Below, piece after piece: positions 1 through 9,256 of a stretch of 64,000 bases of DNA. The stretch's first letter is position 1. Every line of letters begins with the position of its first letter. Location: assembly GCF_017315705.1 (NCBI RefSeq), contig NZ_JAFLRF010000005.1:281833-345832 (forward strand), read 5' to 3'. Under the pieces are notes generated by a model. The model had not been told where the DNA came from. It worked only from the letters and a program-made list of their open reading frames with translations, and ran no database searches. Made by a program: the position numbers and the translations under genes. Origin of the DNA: Trinickia mobilis (GTDB lineage: Bacteria; Pseudomonadota; Gammaproteobacteria; Burkholderiales; Burkholderiaceae).

Positions 1-122
1 CCGTCGCGGATCGGATACGCGAGCTTGTCGGCGTTGCAGATGAGTTCCTGCGTGGCGCGGTCGTAGCTGAGCGGCCCCTTGCAAATGGGGCAAACGAGGA
101 TTTCAAGCAGGCGAGCGTCCAC
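1..122 (-). CDS. Trm112 family (YcaR-like) zinc-ribbon protein, 5' part only
   Basis: This is the first 40 codons of a gene that runs off the window edge. It starts with GTG at 122 and reads [20 protein letters not shown], with a further Cys in the [13 protein letters not shown] segment. CPxCxG followed by the NADKLAYPI motif is typical of the short (about 60-residue) Trm112/YcaR family. In Burkholderiaceae this gene normally lies between lpxK and kdsB. The start lies inside the 3' end of lpxK (20-nt overlap), so the two are probably cotranscribed and translationally coupled. The exact role in bacteria is uncertain; eukaryotic Trm112 activates methyltransferases. Confidence 0.85.
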   Translation of the reverse strand, partial: MDARLLEILVCPICKGPLSYDRATQELICNADKLAYPIRD

Positions 123-1119
123 GGAGTTTCTCCACAACTAGGGCGATGAGGCGGGGGTCAAGCGCGGCTTCGACGGGAACGACCCAGATCCGGGCGTCGC
201 GCCGAGCCCCTAATTTTACCGCATCCTTTTCGGTTATCAGGATGGCGTCGGCGTCGGCATCGACGAATGGATTGTCATGGAACGCGTAGTGGTCGGGCAG
301 GGCTCGCGTGGCCGGCGAGAGGCCCGCCGCGCGCAGCGTCGCGAAAAAACGTTCGGGCGAGCCGATGCCCGCCGCGGCGAGCACGCGCTGGTTCGCGAAC
401 TGCGAAAGCGGGCGCCGCAGGGTCGGGTTGGCGAGGTGCCACGCATCGCCGGGCGTCAGATTCAGCGCGTAGGTGTTCGGCCACGCGGGCAGCGTGCGCT
501 GGTACGGGCTGTTCACGAGCGTCGCGTCGCGCCGGCGCGAGAGCGGTTCGCGCAGCGGCCCGGCCGGCAGCAGGAAGCCATTGCCGCCGAGGCGCTGATC
601 GAACACGACGAGCTCGACGTCGCGCGCGAGACGGTAGTGCTGGAGGCCGTCGTCGCTGACGATCACGTCGACTTCGCGATGAGCGGCGAGCAGCGCCAGC
701 GCTGCCGCGACGCGATTCGGGCACACGAACACCGGCGCGCCGGTGCGGCGCGCGATCAGCAGCGGCTCGTCGCCGGCTTGATCCGGGGGCGACGTCGGCG
801 TGACGGCAGCGGGGCTCGTGACCTTTGCGCGGTAGCCGCGCGATACGACGCCCGGTGTGAAGCCGGCGGAGCGCAAGGCTTCGACGAGGGCGATGACCGT
901 CGGCGTCTTGCCGGTTCCGCCGACGGTCACGTTGCCGACGATCACGACCGGCACGCCGATCCGCACGGTCTTTTTCCAGCCTAGCGCAAAGCTCATGCGG
1001 CGCAGCGCAGCGACGATGCCGAACACGCACGCGAACGGGAGAAGTGCCCACGCGAGCGCGCCGCGGCGTTGCCACTCGCGCGTGATGCGGGCTTCGAGGC
1101 GGGAGGCGAGACGGTTCAT
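103..1119 (-). CDS. lpxK: Tetraacyldisaccharide 4'-kinase
   Basis: LpxK phosphorylates the 4' position of the tetraacyldisaccharide-1-phosphate lipid A precursor at the inner membrane. The 338-residue product has an N-terminal hydrophobic segment (about residues 22-45) and a P-loop GGTGKT at about 67-72. It also has the family segments [24 protein letters not shown] and LITEKDAVK. The chosen start is the ATG at 1119 ([12 protein letters not shown]), matching related Burkholderia proteins. An in-frame ATG three codons upstream (1128) is possible, and the longer open frame upstream lacks family similarity. Its 3' end overlaps the Trm112-like gene. Function is secure from family knowledge; start choice is moderately sure. 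Confidence 0.95.
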   Translation of the reverse strand: MNRLASRLEARITREWQRRGALAWALLPFACVFGIVAALRRMSFALGWKKTVRIGVPVVIVGNVTVGGTGKTPTVIALVEALRSAGFTPGVVSRGYRAKVTSPAAVTPTSPPDQAGDEPLLIARRTGAPVFVCPNRVAAALALLAAHREVDVIVSDDGLQHYRLARDVELVVFDQRLGGNGFLLPAGPLREPLSRRRDATLVNSPYQRTLPAWPNTYALNLTPGDAWHLANPTLRRPLSQFANQRVLAAAGIGSPERFFATLRAAGLSPATRALPDHYAFHDNPFVDADADAILITEKDAVKLGARRDARIWVVPVEAALDPRLIALVVEKLRGRSPA

Positions 1120-1698
1120 TGCGCTCATCGGTGAGACGGCGGCGTGGCACGCCATGCGGCGGCGCGACTCAAGGGAAACCCCAAGGGAAACATCAATGTG
1201 GTTCTCCGGGCGAACGGCAAGATCGGGGCGTGCGGCAAGCGGCGACGGGGACGTGCCCGATCGAGGCGCCGCCGTGTGCTGCATGCTGGATTCAAAGAAG
1301 GCGGTCGTCGGTCTTCCGGCACTCAAAACGGCCCAGGAAGCCGGCACTCTAGCGCGGCTGGCTTTGATCGGGCAAGTCGCCGGGCGGCTCGCCCGCCGCC
1401 GGCCAGGCGATGGTGAACGCGCTTGCGTGCCTGTGGATAACTCTGTGAAGAACTTTATCCGGAAAAGGCCGGGAGGCTGGAAAATCAAGCCTTTCATCGG
1501 TAACTGCTTTGGTCCTACAAATATTAAATCGTTGTATATCAATGACTTGCGACGAGCGCGCTAGCTGCGGCGGTGGATCGCGCGGGTTTGCTGTTGCCCC
1601 GCATCAATGTGGAAACCTCCCATCATTTGCTCCGCCGCTCTGGACGCGGCTGAGCCGCCGGTCTATTGTCTGTCCGGTCAAGAAATTCATCGCTCCCC
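1120..1698. other. Intergenic region between divergent lpxK and xseA
   Basis: About 580 bases with no convincing gene; the open frames here are GC-driven. A perfect 9-mer DnaA box in inverse orientation (TGTGGATAA) lies at 1432-1440. A weaker TTATCC-containing site follows near 1455-1460, and an AT-rich stretch lies at about 1515-1545. Promoters for both neighbours should lie here, but I could not fix them. Confidence 0.5.
1432..1440 (-). promoter_or_regulatory. Perfect DnaA-box sequence upstream of xseA
   Basis: TGTGGATAA is the exact reverse complement of the DnaA consensus TTATCCACA. A second partial site (TTATCCGGA) lies about 15 bases further on. A single perfect 9-mer may occur by chance in a genome, so regulatory meaning is inference. 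Confidence 0.35.
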
Positions 1699-3102
1699 AT
1701 GCAATCGGATACCCCTTTTTCTTCCTCCGGGCAAGGCGCCGGAAGCTCGGCCGGCCCCTTCGGGGGCGACGCCGTCGTGCCGGTGTCGGCGCTCAATCGC
1801 GCAATCAGCACGATGCTCGAACGGACGTTCCCGCTCGTCTGGGTCTCGGGCGAGGTGTCGAATTTCACGCGCGCCGCGAGCGGTCACTGGTATTTCTCGA
1901 TCAAGGACGCGCAGGCGCAGATGCGCTGCGTGATGTTCCGCGGCCGCGCGCAATACGCCGAATTCACGCCGCGCGAGGGCGACAAGATCGAAGTCCGCGC
2001 GCTCGTCACGATGTACGAGCCGCGCGGCGAGCTTCAACTGAACGTCGAGGCGGTGCGGCGCACCGGGCAGGGGCGATTGTATGAAGCGTTCCTGCGGCTG
2101 AAGGCGCAGCTCGAAGCCGAAGGGCTCTTCGCCGCCGAACGCAAGCGCGCGCTGCCGGCGCACCCGCGCGTAATCGGCGTCGTGACGTCGCTGCAGGCAG
2201 CCGCATTGCGCGACGTGCTGACGACGCTCGCGCGCCGTGCCCCGCATATTCCCGTGATCGTCTATCCGGCGCCGGTGCAGGGCGCGGGCGCGAGCGAGAA
2301 AGTCGCGGCGATGGTCGAGACCGCGAATGCGCGGCGCGAGGCGGACGTGCTGATCGTCTGCCGCGGCGGCGGCTCGATCGAGGACTTGTGGGCGTTCAAC
2401 GAAGAAGTGCTGGCGCGCGCGATTGCTGCGAGCGAGTTGCCGGTCGTGAGCGGTGTCGGCCATGAGACCGATTTCACGATCGCCGATTTCGCCGCGGACG
2501 TGCGCGCGCCGACGCCGACCGGCGCCGCCGAGCTCGTCAGCCCGCAGCGTGCGCTCCTGCTGCGCGATCTCGATCATCGTCACGCGATGATCGCCCGCAG
2601 CTTCGGCCGCATGATGGAGCGCCGCGCGCAACAGCTCGACTGGCTCGCGCGCCGGCTCGTGAGTCCGGCCGAGCGTCTCGAGCGGCAGCGCACGCATTTG
2701 CAGCAACTGCAGGTGCGCCTGGCGTCGGCGGGGGCGCGTCCGGTGCGCGATGCGCGTGCGCGCTTCGCGCTCGTGCAGTTGCGCTGGCAGCGCTGCCGGC
2801 CGGATCTCGCAGTGCATCGCAGTGCGTTGGCGGGTCTCGCGCAGCGGCTCGACGCAGCCCTGCTGCGGCATCACGAGCGGCAGACTTCGCGTGTCGAAGC
2901 GCTCGCCGCAAGGCTCGAAGTGCTGAGCCCGAAACGCACGCTCGAACGCGGCTATGCGGCGCTGCTCGATGCGCAAAATGGCCGCGCGGTGCGCTCGCCG
3001 TCGGCGCTGAAACTCAACCGGCGTCTGACGGTCCATCTCGCAGAAGGGTCCGCCGATATCGCGCTCGCCGACATTCAGCCGCGCCTTTCCGATAGCTTTT
3101 AA
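1699..3102 (+). CDS. xseA: Exodeoxyribonuclease VII large subunit
   Basis: XseA is the catalytic subunit of exonuclease VII, which with several XseB subunits degrades single-stranded DNA to oligonucleotides. The 467-residue product has an N-terminal OB-fold region (about 20-120, with [22 protein letters not shown]) and a central catalytic region ([44 protein letters not shown]). An Arg/Gln-rich coiled-coil C-terminus follows, ending in the LERGYA motif. The start at 1699 (MQSDTPF) is the family-like ATG; an in-frame TTG at 1666 is less likely. The length is close to the family norm. The xseB partner is not in this window. Confidence 0.95.
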   Translation: MQSDTPFSSSGQGAGSSAGPFGGDAVVPVSALNRAISTMLERTFPLVWVSGEVSNFTRAASGHWYFSIKDAQAQMRCVMFRGRAQYAEFTPREGDKIEVRALVTMYEPRGELQLNVEAVRRTGQGRLYEAFLRLKAQLEAEGLFAAERKRALPAHPRVIGVVTSLQAAALRDVLTTLARRAPHIPVIVYPAPVQGAGASEKVAAMVETANARREADVLIVCRGGGSIEDLWAFNEEVLARAIAASELPVVSGVGHETDFTIADFAADVRAPTPTGAAELVSPQRALLLRDLDHRHAMIARSFGRMMERRAQQLDWLARRLVSPAERLERQRTHLQQLQVRLASAGARPVRDARARFALVQLRWQRCRPDLAVHRSALAGLAQRLDAALLRHHERQTSRVEALAARLEVLSPKRTLERGYAALLDAQNGRAVRSPSALKLNRRLTVHLAEGSADIALADIQPRLSDSF

Positions 3103-3199
3103 CGCAGCCGTTTTTGCATTGTCCCGTCTGCTCAATGAGCACTATTTACGCTTGATCCCCAGTGGCTGCGGGCAATGCTTCCCATAAAAGACCACTGGT

Positions 3200-3228
3200 T
3201 TGCGGGGTCTTTCCAAGTCGCCTACAAT
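3200..3228 (+). promoter_or_regulatory. Sigma-70-like promoter of sodB
   Basis: TTGCGG at 3200-3205 and TACAAT at 3223-3228 are separated by 17 bases. The predicted transcript start is near 3235, giving a leader of about 50 nt before sodB. The call rests on sequence match only. Confidence 0.5.
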
Positions 3229-3286
3229 CCAGTGCTCCAAAGCGTCAGTCGCCAATCCCCACAAACTCGAAACAAGGAACAGCATC

Positions 3287-3868
3287 ATGGAACATACGCT
3301 CCCGCCGCTGCCGTACGCGAAAAACGCACTCGCACCGCACATGTCGGAAGAGACGCTCGAGTTTCACTACGGCAAGCATCATCAGACTTATGTGACCAAC
3401 CTGAACAAGCTGATTCCGGGCACCGAGTTCGAGAACCTGTCGCTCGAAGAGATCGTGAAGAAGTCGTCGGGCGGCGTCTTCAACAACGCAGCGCAAATCT
3501 GGAATCACACGTTCTTCTGGAACAGCCTCTCCCCGAAAGGCGGCGGCGCACCGGCAGGCGCGCTCGGCGACGCGATCAACGCGAAGTGGGGCTCCTACGA
3601 CAAGTTCAAGGAAGCGTTCACGGCAACGGCAGTCGGCACGTTCGGCTCGGGCTGGGCATGGCTCGTGAAGAAGGCGGACGGCTCGCTCGACCTGGTCTCG
3701 ACCAGCAACGCCGCCACGCCGCTCACGACCGATGCGAAGCCGCTCCTCACGATCGACGTGTGGGAACACGCTTACTACATCGACTATCGCAATGCGCGTC
3801 CGAAGTTCGTCGAAGCGTTCTGGAACATCGTGAACTGGGACTTCGCCGCAAAGAATTTCGGCGCGTAA
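3287..3868 (+). CDS. sodB: Superoxide dismutase [Fe]
   Basis: This cytoplasmic enzyme dismutates superoxide to oxygen and hydrogen peroxide. At 193 residues it has the usual length. The four metal ligands are visible: His27 (FHYGKHH), His74 (IWNHTFFW), Asp157 and His161 ([11 protein letters not shown]). Gln70, just before the second ligand, is the position used by Fe-type enzymes, supporting iron rather than manganese. The start at 3287 is preceded by an AAGGAA Shine-Dalgarno. The longer open frame upstream is not part of the protein. A single-gene transcript is likely, with its own promoter and a strong terminator just after the stop. Confidence 0.97.
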   Translation: MEHTLPPLPYAKNALAPHMSEETLEFHYGKHHQTYVTNLNKLIPGTEFENLSLEEIVKKSSGGVFNNAAQIWNHTFFWNSLSPKGGGAPAGALGDAINAKWGSYDKFKEAFTATAVGTFGSGWAWLVKKADGSLDLVSTSNAATPLTTDAKPLLTIDVWEHAYYIDYRNARPKFVEAFWNIVNWDFAAKNFGA

Positions 3869-3892
3869 GCCCAGTCTTCTCAAGGCAGTAAA

Positions 3893-3930
3893 AGCAGAAA
3901 GCCCTCGAATTCGAGGGCTTTCTGCTTTTT
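3893..3930 (+). terminator. Bidirectional rho-independent terminator
   Basis: A perfect palindrome (AGCAGAAAGCCCTCGA and its complement) is followed by a T-run on the plus strand and flanked by A's on the left. It can stop sodB from one side and the bestrophin-like gene from the other. Confidence 0.9.
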
Positions 3931-3973
3931 GCGCGCCAGTTCTTTGCGCGTGCGAGGGTCTTTCACAATCCGC

Positions 3974-4864
3974 TCACCACAGCACGCCTTGCTCCGCCTG
4001 CACCGGCTTCAATTCGTGCGCATCGCCCAGGCTGTCGCGCAAGTCGATTTCGATCGTGCGCGTGATCGCGGTGAGCGGCACGTCGTTCACGGTGTTCGAG
4101 AACGGGTGCTCCATATCGTTGCCGATCTGCAGCAGCGCCAGAAACAGAAAGCCGACGGCGGTCGAACCGAGCGGCGTGAAGATGCCGAGCGATTCGACGA
4201 GCCCCAGCGGCAACAGGATGCAGAACACGTGCGTGAATAGCGCAGGGTACGACGCATATTGCCGAGGAAACGGCGTGTTCCGGATGCGCTCCATGCCGCC
4301 TTGCGCGTTCAGCAGCTCGCGCATCGTGTGTTCGACGGTCGTCAGCCGGATGCTGTCGAGCGACGCTTCGCGAGCGATGATTTTCGCCGTCTCGTTGAGA
4401 ATCGCGTTCGGCACGTTCGCGACCTGCTGCAGGCGCGCGATTTCATCTTCCGGCAGGCGGGCCGCGAGTTCGTCCCATGGCGTTTGGCGGCGCAGATGCA
4501 GGCGCAACGCGTGGACGTAGGCGATGTGCCGAAGAATCAAGGGCCGCTGCAACGCGGTCGCCTCGATCGGAAGCAGCGTCTGCATTTCACGTCCGAAGCT
4601 GCGCGAGTAGTTGATCATCGCGCCCCACAGCGTGCGCGCTTCCCACCAGCGCGCGTAGGCCGCGTTATTGCGAAAGGTCAGGTAGATTGCGATCGCCGAG
4701 CCGAGCAGGGGCAACGGCAAATGCGGAAACGAGATGTACCGGTTATCGATGCCTTTGATGAAATACGCGACGGTGACGAGCACGTCCCAGGCGAACAGCA
4801 AAGCCAGCGGGCGCCCGACATAGATAACGACTTGTCCGAGGCGAACGCGGCCCGGAATGATCAC
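3974..4864 (-). CDS. Bestrophin-like (UPF0187/YneE-type) membrane anion channel
   Basis: The 296-residue membrane protein matches the bacterial bestrophin family: hydrophobic segments near the N-terminus (ALLFAWDVLVTVAYFI), the YLTFRNNAAYARWWEARTLWG motif region, and C-terminal hydrophobic segments (FTHVFCILLPLGLVESLGI). It ends with the family motif GNDMEHPFSNTVNDVPL. Bestrophins are pentameric anion channels and several conduct bicarbonate; substrate here is inference. The start is a GTG at 4864 that overlaps the stop of the carbonic anhydrase gene as GTGA, so translation is coupled. The pairing suggests bicarbonate movement linked to CO2 hydration. Confidence 0.85.
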   Translation of the reverse strand: MIIPGRVRLGQVVIYVGRPLALLFAWDVLVTVAYFIKGIDNRYISFPHLPLPLLGSAIAIYLTFRNNAAYARWWEARTLWGAMINYSRSFGREMQTLLPIEATALQRPLILRHIAYVHALRLHLRRQTPWDELAARLPEDEIARLQQVANVPNAILNETAKIIAREASLDSIRLTTVEHTMRELLNAQGGMERIRNTPFPRQYASYPALFTHVFCILLPLGLVESLGIFTPLGSTAVGFLFLALLQIGNDMEHPFSNTVNDVPLTAITRTIEIDLRDSLGDAHELKPVQAEQGVLW

Positions 4865-5562
4865 GGCGCGGCCTTGGGCTGCAGACGTTCGCGCGCCTCG
4901 GCAAGCGTCAGGAACTGGCTGCCCTGTTCGTCGAACACGGAGATCTTGCCGTGCCCGATGTCGTACACCCAGCCCTGCACGGCGAGCCTTCCCTCGGCAA
5001 GACGCGCCGCGACTGCGGGGTGGGTGCGCAGATGCGTCAATTGCAGGCGCACGTTTTCCTCGACCATGGCCTGCACCACGTGATCGTGTTCGATCTTGCG
5101 CGTCAGCACGACGCTGCGCGCGGCTTCGGCGTTGCGCAGCCACGCATGGACGGTCGGCATCTCGTCGGCCATCGATACGCCTGCCGCCAAGCCCTTCATC
5201 GCGCCGCAATCGGTATGGCCGCACACGACGACTTGCCGGACATCGAGCGCGAGCACCGCATACTCCACGACCGCCGATACGCCGCCGAGCATCTCGCCGT
5301 ACGCAGGCACGATATTGCCGATATTGCGGCACACGAACAGCTCGCCGGGACGGGTCTGCGTGATCATTTCCGGCGACACGCGCGAATCGGCGCAGGTGAT
5401 GAAGAGCGTGTGAGGGGCCTGCCCGTGCGCGAGGCTCTTGAACAGGTCTTCGTTGCCGGGGAAGACGTCGCGGCTGAACGCGTCGACGCCTGCCAGCAGG
5501 TAGAGCAAATCCGGCGTGTCGGAGCCCGCACGCGCGTCGTTGCCAGGGGAGTTGCTTGACAT
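4861..5562 (-). CDS. can: Beta-class carbonic anhydrase
   Basis: This enzyme interconverts CO2 and bicarbonate. The 233-residue product shows the beta-class zinc site: Cys57, Asp59 and Arg61 in CADSRVSPE, then His116 and Cys119 in CGHTDCGA. The conserved FVCRNIGNIVP and GGVSAVVEYAVLAL segments are also present. The ATG at 5562 is preceded by GGAGGC. It lies 44 bases after the ClpP paralogue and overlaps the bestrophin gene by four bases, so the three form a likely operon. The symbol follows common usage for this class; the fold and activity are well supported. Confidence 0.93.
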   Translation of the reverse strand: MSSNSPGNDARAGSDTPDLLYLLAGVDAFSRDVFPGNEDLFKSLAHGQAPHTLFITCADSRVSPEMITQTRPGELFVCRNIGNIVPAYGEMLGGVSAVVEYAVLALDVRQVVVCGHTDCGAMKGLAAGVSMADEMPTVHAWLRNAEAARSVVLTRKIEHDHVVQAMVEENVRLQLTHLRTHPAVAARLAEGRLAVQGWVYDIGHGKISVFDEQGSQFLTLAEARERLQPKAAP

Positions 5563-5606
5563 GGCGGGCCTCCGCCTATCAGAGGGGAATGGAGCGCCGG
5601 CGCGGC

Positions 5607-6236
5607 TTAAAGCAAGTTGCGGCTCGCGGCCGGCGGCAACGTGGTGCGCTCGGTGAGCACGTCGTCGATCAGGCCATATTCCTTGGCGGCGCCCGCCGAC
5701 ATGAAGTTGTCGCGATCGGTATCCTTCGCGATCTGCTCGACGCTTTGGCCGGTGCGCTCGGCGAGCACCTTGTTCAGGCGCTCGCGCAGGAACAGCACTT
5801 CCTTCGCCTGGATCTCGATGTCGGCGGCGGTGCCCTGGCTGCCGCCCGACGGCTGGTGAATCATGATGCGCGCGTTCGGCAGCGCGAAGCGCTTGCCCTT
5901 TTGCCCGGCGGCGAGGAGGAACGTGCCCATGCTCGCGGCGAAGCCCGTGCATAGCGTCGACACGTCGGGCTTGATGAACTGCATCGTGTCGTAGATCGCG
6001 AGGCCGTCGTACACCGAGCCGCCCGGCGAGTTGATGTAGAAGTAAATGTCCTTGTCGGGGTTCTCCGATTCGAGGAACAGCATCTGCGCGACGATCAGGC
6101 TCGCGGTCTGTTCTTCGACGGGTCCGACCAGGAACACGATGCGTTCGCGCAAGAGGCGCGAATAGATGTCGTAGGCGCGCTCGCCGCGCCCCGACTGTTC
6201 GATGACGGTCGGTACGAGCTGGTTGAATGGCTGCAT
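5607..6236 (-). CDS. ClpP-family serine protease, paralogue not linked to clpX
   Basis: The 209-residue protein has the complete ClpP layout: Ser102 in GFAASMG, His127 in MIHQPSGG, and an Asp in the [11 protein letters not shown] segment (Asp176 by spacing). The substrate-groove motif [19 protein letters not shown] is also present. ClpP forms a tetradecameric barrel that degrades proteins fed by ClpA or ClpX. The main clpP usually sits in tig-clpP-clpX-lon; none of those are adjacent here, so this is probably a second ClpP. The ATG at 6236 follows a GAGGAT site. It precedes the carbonic anhydrase gene in the same direction. Whether it forms mixed barrels is unknown. Confidence 0.92.
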   Translation of the reverse strand: MQPFNQLVPTVIEQSGRGERAYDIYSRLLRERIVFLVGPVEEQTASLIVAQMLFLESENPDKDIYFYINSPGGSVYDGLAIYDTMQFIKPDVSTLCTGFAASMGTFLLAAGQKGKRFALPNARIMIHQPSGGSQGTAADIEIQAKEVLFLRERLNKVLAERTGQSVEQIAKDTDRDNFMSAGAAKEYGLIDDVLTERTTLPPAASRNLL

Positions 6237-6297
6237 GACGATCCTCGCAATCCCGCAAATCCAGTGCTCAAGATAGTCCTTTTTCGCCCCGCCTGTC

Positions 6298-7581
6298 TCA
6301 AACGCGATGCAAGGCCGCTTCCCAATTGATGTCGGCGCATAGCACCTGCAGGCCGCGCGCGGTCTGCGCCGCGATCGACGCCGTCACGCACAAGTGCGCC
6401 TCATTGATCGACAGATAGGGCGCGGTCAAATGCGCGAACCCTGGCGCGCGCATCGCCTCGATGAAATAGGGCCGGCGTTCCCAGCTCGCGCCTTCCGAAT
6501 GCAGGAGCGGCGAGAAGCGCTTCGCGCGCCGCGACACGCGCCCCGGGGGCACGACGTTGTCGCCGATCTGCCGGCCCGACGCGTCGAGCAGGAAGCAGCG
6601 CGCGGTCTCGGGCAGTGCGAGCAGCGCCGCCGCGGCCTGCGCGACGTCGTTGCCGGCGATGATGCGCGAGCTCGCTTCTTCCAGCGCGCGGACGTAGGGC
6701 GCGAGCCGCGCGCTTTGCGCCCGCTCGCGCGCGGCTTGCGCCACGCGCAGCGCGGCCGACAGCGTGTCCATCACGCCGGCCGCCGTCTCCGGCCTGACCG
6801 GCTCGACGCTCGGCCCGGCGAAGAACGTGCCTTGCACGAAGTCGACGTCGCATTCGAGCGCGATCAGCGCGTCGCGCTCGGTCGCGAGGCCGCCCATCAG
6901 CACCAATTGCCCCGACTCGTGCAGCAGCGACACGAGGCCGGGCAGCACGCGCTCGATATGCGAGTGCTCGCTCGCTTGCGCAAGGATGCAACGGTCGAGC
7001 GTGACGATATCCGGATGCAGGTGCCAGACGCGGTCGATATTCGAATGTTTCGCGCCGAAGCCGCCGAGCGCGATAAGAAAGCCGGACTTGCGCAGCCCGT
7101 CGATGATTTCGGCGAAGCGCGTGGTTTCGCCGCCTGCCTGCTCGGGCACCTCCAGCACCACGCGCTGCGGGGACAGGCCGAGCGCTTTGAGGCCGGCGAG
7201 CAGCGCGTCGCCGTAGCTCGTGTCCATCAGCGCGGCCGGGTGCAGGCTCAGGAAGAGCCACTCGTCGTGGCTGTCGAACGCGTTGAAGTTGCCCAGATGC
7301 AGCGATTCGGCGAGCCGCCCCAGTTCCAGCAGGTCGCCGCGCCGCGCGGCCTGCGTGAACACTTCGTGCGACGGCGCGTGCACGCCTTGCTCATCGCGCG
7401 CGCGCAGCGACGCGTGGTAGCCGATCGCGCGCCGGTGCGACACCGAAAACACCGGCTGGAACACGCTGAACACGGTGTAGCCGCCATACAGGATGGTGCG
7501 CTGGGCGCCTTCGTCGCCGGCCATCGGCCGCGGCGGCTGGAAGCCGGGTGGGTCGAGATCGATCATGCTCATGTCGGTCAT
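6298..7581 (-). CDS. Degenerate EAL-domain protein with C-terminal sensor-like region
   Basis: The 427-residue protein has an EAL-type fold at about residues 30-260 and a C-terminal region (about 290-427) resembling a small-molecule sensor module. Active EAL enzymes hydrolyse cyclic di-GMP, but here the signature residues are lost. The EAL triplet is HAS (GYHASLR, 56-58), the usual Asn in the V-N-L-S strand is Leu, the DDFG loop is GGFG, the LKID lysine is Thr (VTLDRC), and the EGVE glutamate is Gly. Only one metal-site Glu (LEVPEQ) remains. It is therefore probably a non-catalytic binding or docking protein. The start is taken at 7581 (MTDMSM); a longer in-frame extension upstream looks non-coding. 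Confidence 0.8.
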   Translation of the reverse strand: MTDMSMIDLDPPGFQPPRPMAGDEGAQRTILYGGYTVFSVFQPVFSVSHRRAIGYHASLRARDEQGVHAPSHEVFTQAARRGDLLELGRLAESLHLGNFNAFDSHDEWLFLSLHPAALMDTSYGDALLAGLKALGLSPQRVVLEVPEQAGGETTRFAEIIDGLRKSGFLIALGGFGAKHSNIDRVWHLHPDIVTLDRCILAQASEHSHIERVLPGLVSLLHESGQLVLMGGLATERDALIALECDVDFVQGTFFAGPSVEPVRPETAAGVMDTLSAALRVAQAARERAQSARLAPYVRALEEASSRIIAGNDVAQAAAALLALPETARCFLLDASGRQIGDNVVPPGRVSRRAKRFSPLLHSEGASWERRPYFIEAMRAPGFAHLTAPYLSINEAHLCVTASIAAQTARGLQVLCADINWEAALHRV

Positions 7582-7794
7582 GGGGTGGGTTCGGCGCTGC
7601 TGAAAGGGCACAGATTCGAAGTTTATCGGATCGGAACGCAAGAAGCATGCGCGGGGCATAGGGCGTTTCGGCCACCGCAGGACACGTTTTAGCGCCTTTC
7701 CGCGCACAGCCTTAGTGCGCCGCGTGCCCCGTTGCGGGTCGAGGCGGTGCCTGCGCGCCGCGGCCGGCCGTGCCCCGAGGCAGTGTCGGCGTAG

Positions 7795-9246
7795 TCAAGT
7801 CCGCTCGGACGGATCCGTCTTCCTGGCCGTGCCCCGGATATCCGGCGCCAGTTGCGCGAAGATCCACGCCGACCCCGACGTGATGATCCCGACGCAGAGG
7901 AACGTCGCGTGAAACGCCGGCAGCGGGTTGGCCGTGCCCGCATGCGGGATCAGCTCGGTGAACGTCGTGAGCAGCGCGCCGGCGACGGTCACGCCGAGGC
8001 TCATCGACAGCATCTGCACCAGCGAAAACAGGCTGTTGCCGCTGCTCGCGCCGCCGGTGCCGAGGTCTTTCAGCGTGAGCGTGTTCATCGCCGTGAATTG
8101 CATCGAGTTGACGCTGCCGAAGATCGCGAGCTGCACGAGCCGCAGCCACATCGGCTGACGGAGGCTCGTCAACAGGAAGCTCGCCATCGCGAGGCCCACC
8201 AGCACCGTGTTCACGACGAGCACCTTGCGATAGCCGTGCTTCATGATGAGGTTCGTGACGAGCCGCTTCGAGAACATGCCTGCCGCCGCGACGGGCAGCA
8301 TCATCAGGCCCGCTTCGAACGCGCTGTAGCCGAGGCTCACTTGCAAGAGGAGCGGGATCAGGTACGGCATCGCGCCGCTGCCGATCCGCGCGAACAGGTT
8401 GCCGAGCAGGCCCACGCTGAACGTATGGATCTTGAACAGATCGAGCGAGAAGATCGGCCGCTCGGCGCGCACCGCATGCAGGCCGTATGCGACGAAGCAC
8501 GCGAGGCTCAGGATCAGCAGCACGAGCACGGTCGCGTGCTGCAGGCCGAGCTCGGCCAAGCCGTCGAGCGAGAACGTGATCGCGACCATGCCGAGCGCGA
8601 GCAGCAGGTAGCCCTTGAGATCGAAGCGGGCGGTTTCGGGATTCCTCGCGTCGGGCATGTAGATGAAGGTGGCGATGCAGCCGAGCACGCCGACCGGCAC
8701 GTTGATCAGGAAGATCCAGTGCCATGAGGCGATCTTGACGAGCCAGCCGCCGAGCGTCGGGCCGATGAGCGGGCCGATCAGTCCGGGGACCGCGACGAAC
8801 GCGAGCGCGGACAGATAGCGTTCGGCCGGGAAGACGCGCAGCACGGCGAGACGTCCGACCGGCAGCAGCATCGCGCCGCCGACACCCTGCATCACGCGCC
8901 AGGCGACGAGCTGCGACAGCGAATGCGCGTTCGCGCACAGGAGCGAGCCGAGCGTGAAGATCAGGATCGCGCTGAAGAAGACGCGCCGGACGCCGAGCTT
9001 GTCCGCGAGCCAGCCGGAGACGGGGATCATCACCGCCATCGTCAGCGAGTAGGCGATCACGACGGACTGCATTCTGAGCGGCGATTCGCCGAGGCTCCTC
9101 GCCATCGACGGCAGCGCCGTGTTGACGATCGTCGAGTCGAGCGTCTGCATGAAGAAGCCGGTGGCGACGAGCCACAACAGCACGTTCAGCGACTGCTTGG
9201 AATAGGTGCGGGCGGGGGCGGCGGCAGTGGTCGGCGGATTGGACAT
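7795..9246 (-). CDS. DHA2-family (EmrB/HsrA-like) MFS drug efflux transporter
   Basis: The 483-residue inner-membrane protein has the proton-antiporter motif near TM1 (LDSTIVNTALPSMA) and motif A (GWLADKLGVRRVFF). The TM4-5 region reads GVGGAMLLPVGRLAV, and GPLIGPTLGGWL is the antiporter motif C typical of drug exporters. Many hydrophobic segments run to the C-terminus, consistent with the 14-TM DHA2 class. The start at 9246 (MSNPPTT) is 10 bases after the stop of the MocR regulator, so the two are likely one transcript and the regulator may control the pump. Substrate cannot be told from sequence. Confidence 0.88.
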   Translation of the reverse strand: MSNPPTTAAAPARTYSKQSLNVLLWLVATGFFMQTLDSTIVNTALPSMARSLGESPLRMQSVVIAYSLTMAVMIPVSGWLADKLGVRRVFFSAILIFTLGSLLCANAHSLSQLVAWRVMQGVGGAMLLPVGRLAVLRVFPAERYLSALAFVAVPGLIGPLIGPTLGGWLVKIASWHWIFLINVPVGVLGCIATFIYMPDARNPETARFDLKGYLLLALGMVAITFSLDGLAELGLQHATVLVLLILSLACFVAYGLHAVRAERPIFSLDLFKIHTFSVGLLGNLFARIGSGAMPYLIPLLLQVSLGYSAFEAGLMMLPVAAAGMFSKRLVTNLIMKHGYRKVLVVNTVLVGLAMASFLLTSLRQPMWLRLVQLAIFGSVNSMQFTAMNTLTLKDLGTGGASSGNSLFSLVQMLSMSLGVTVAGALLTTFTELIPHAGTANPLPAFHATFLCVGIITSGSAWIFAQLAPDIRGTARKTDPSERT

Positions 9247-9256
9247 GGGCTGGGCG

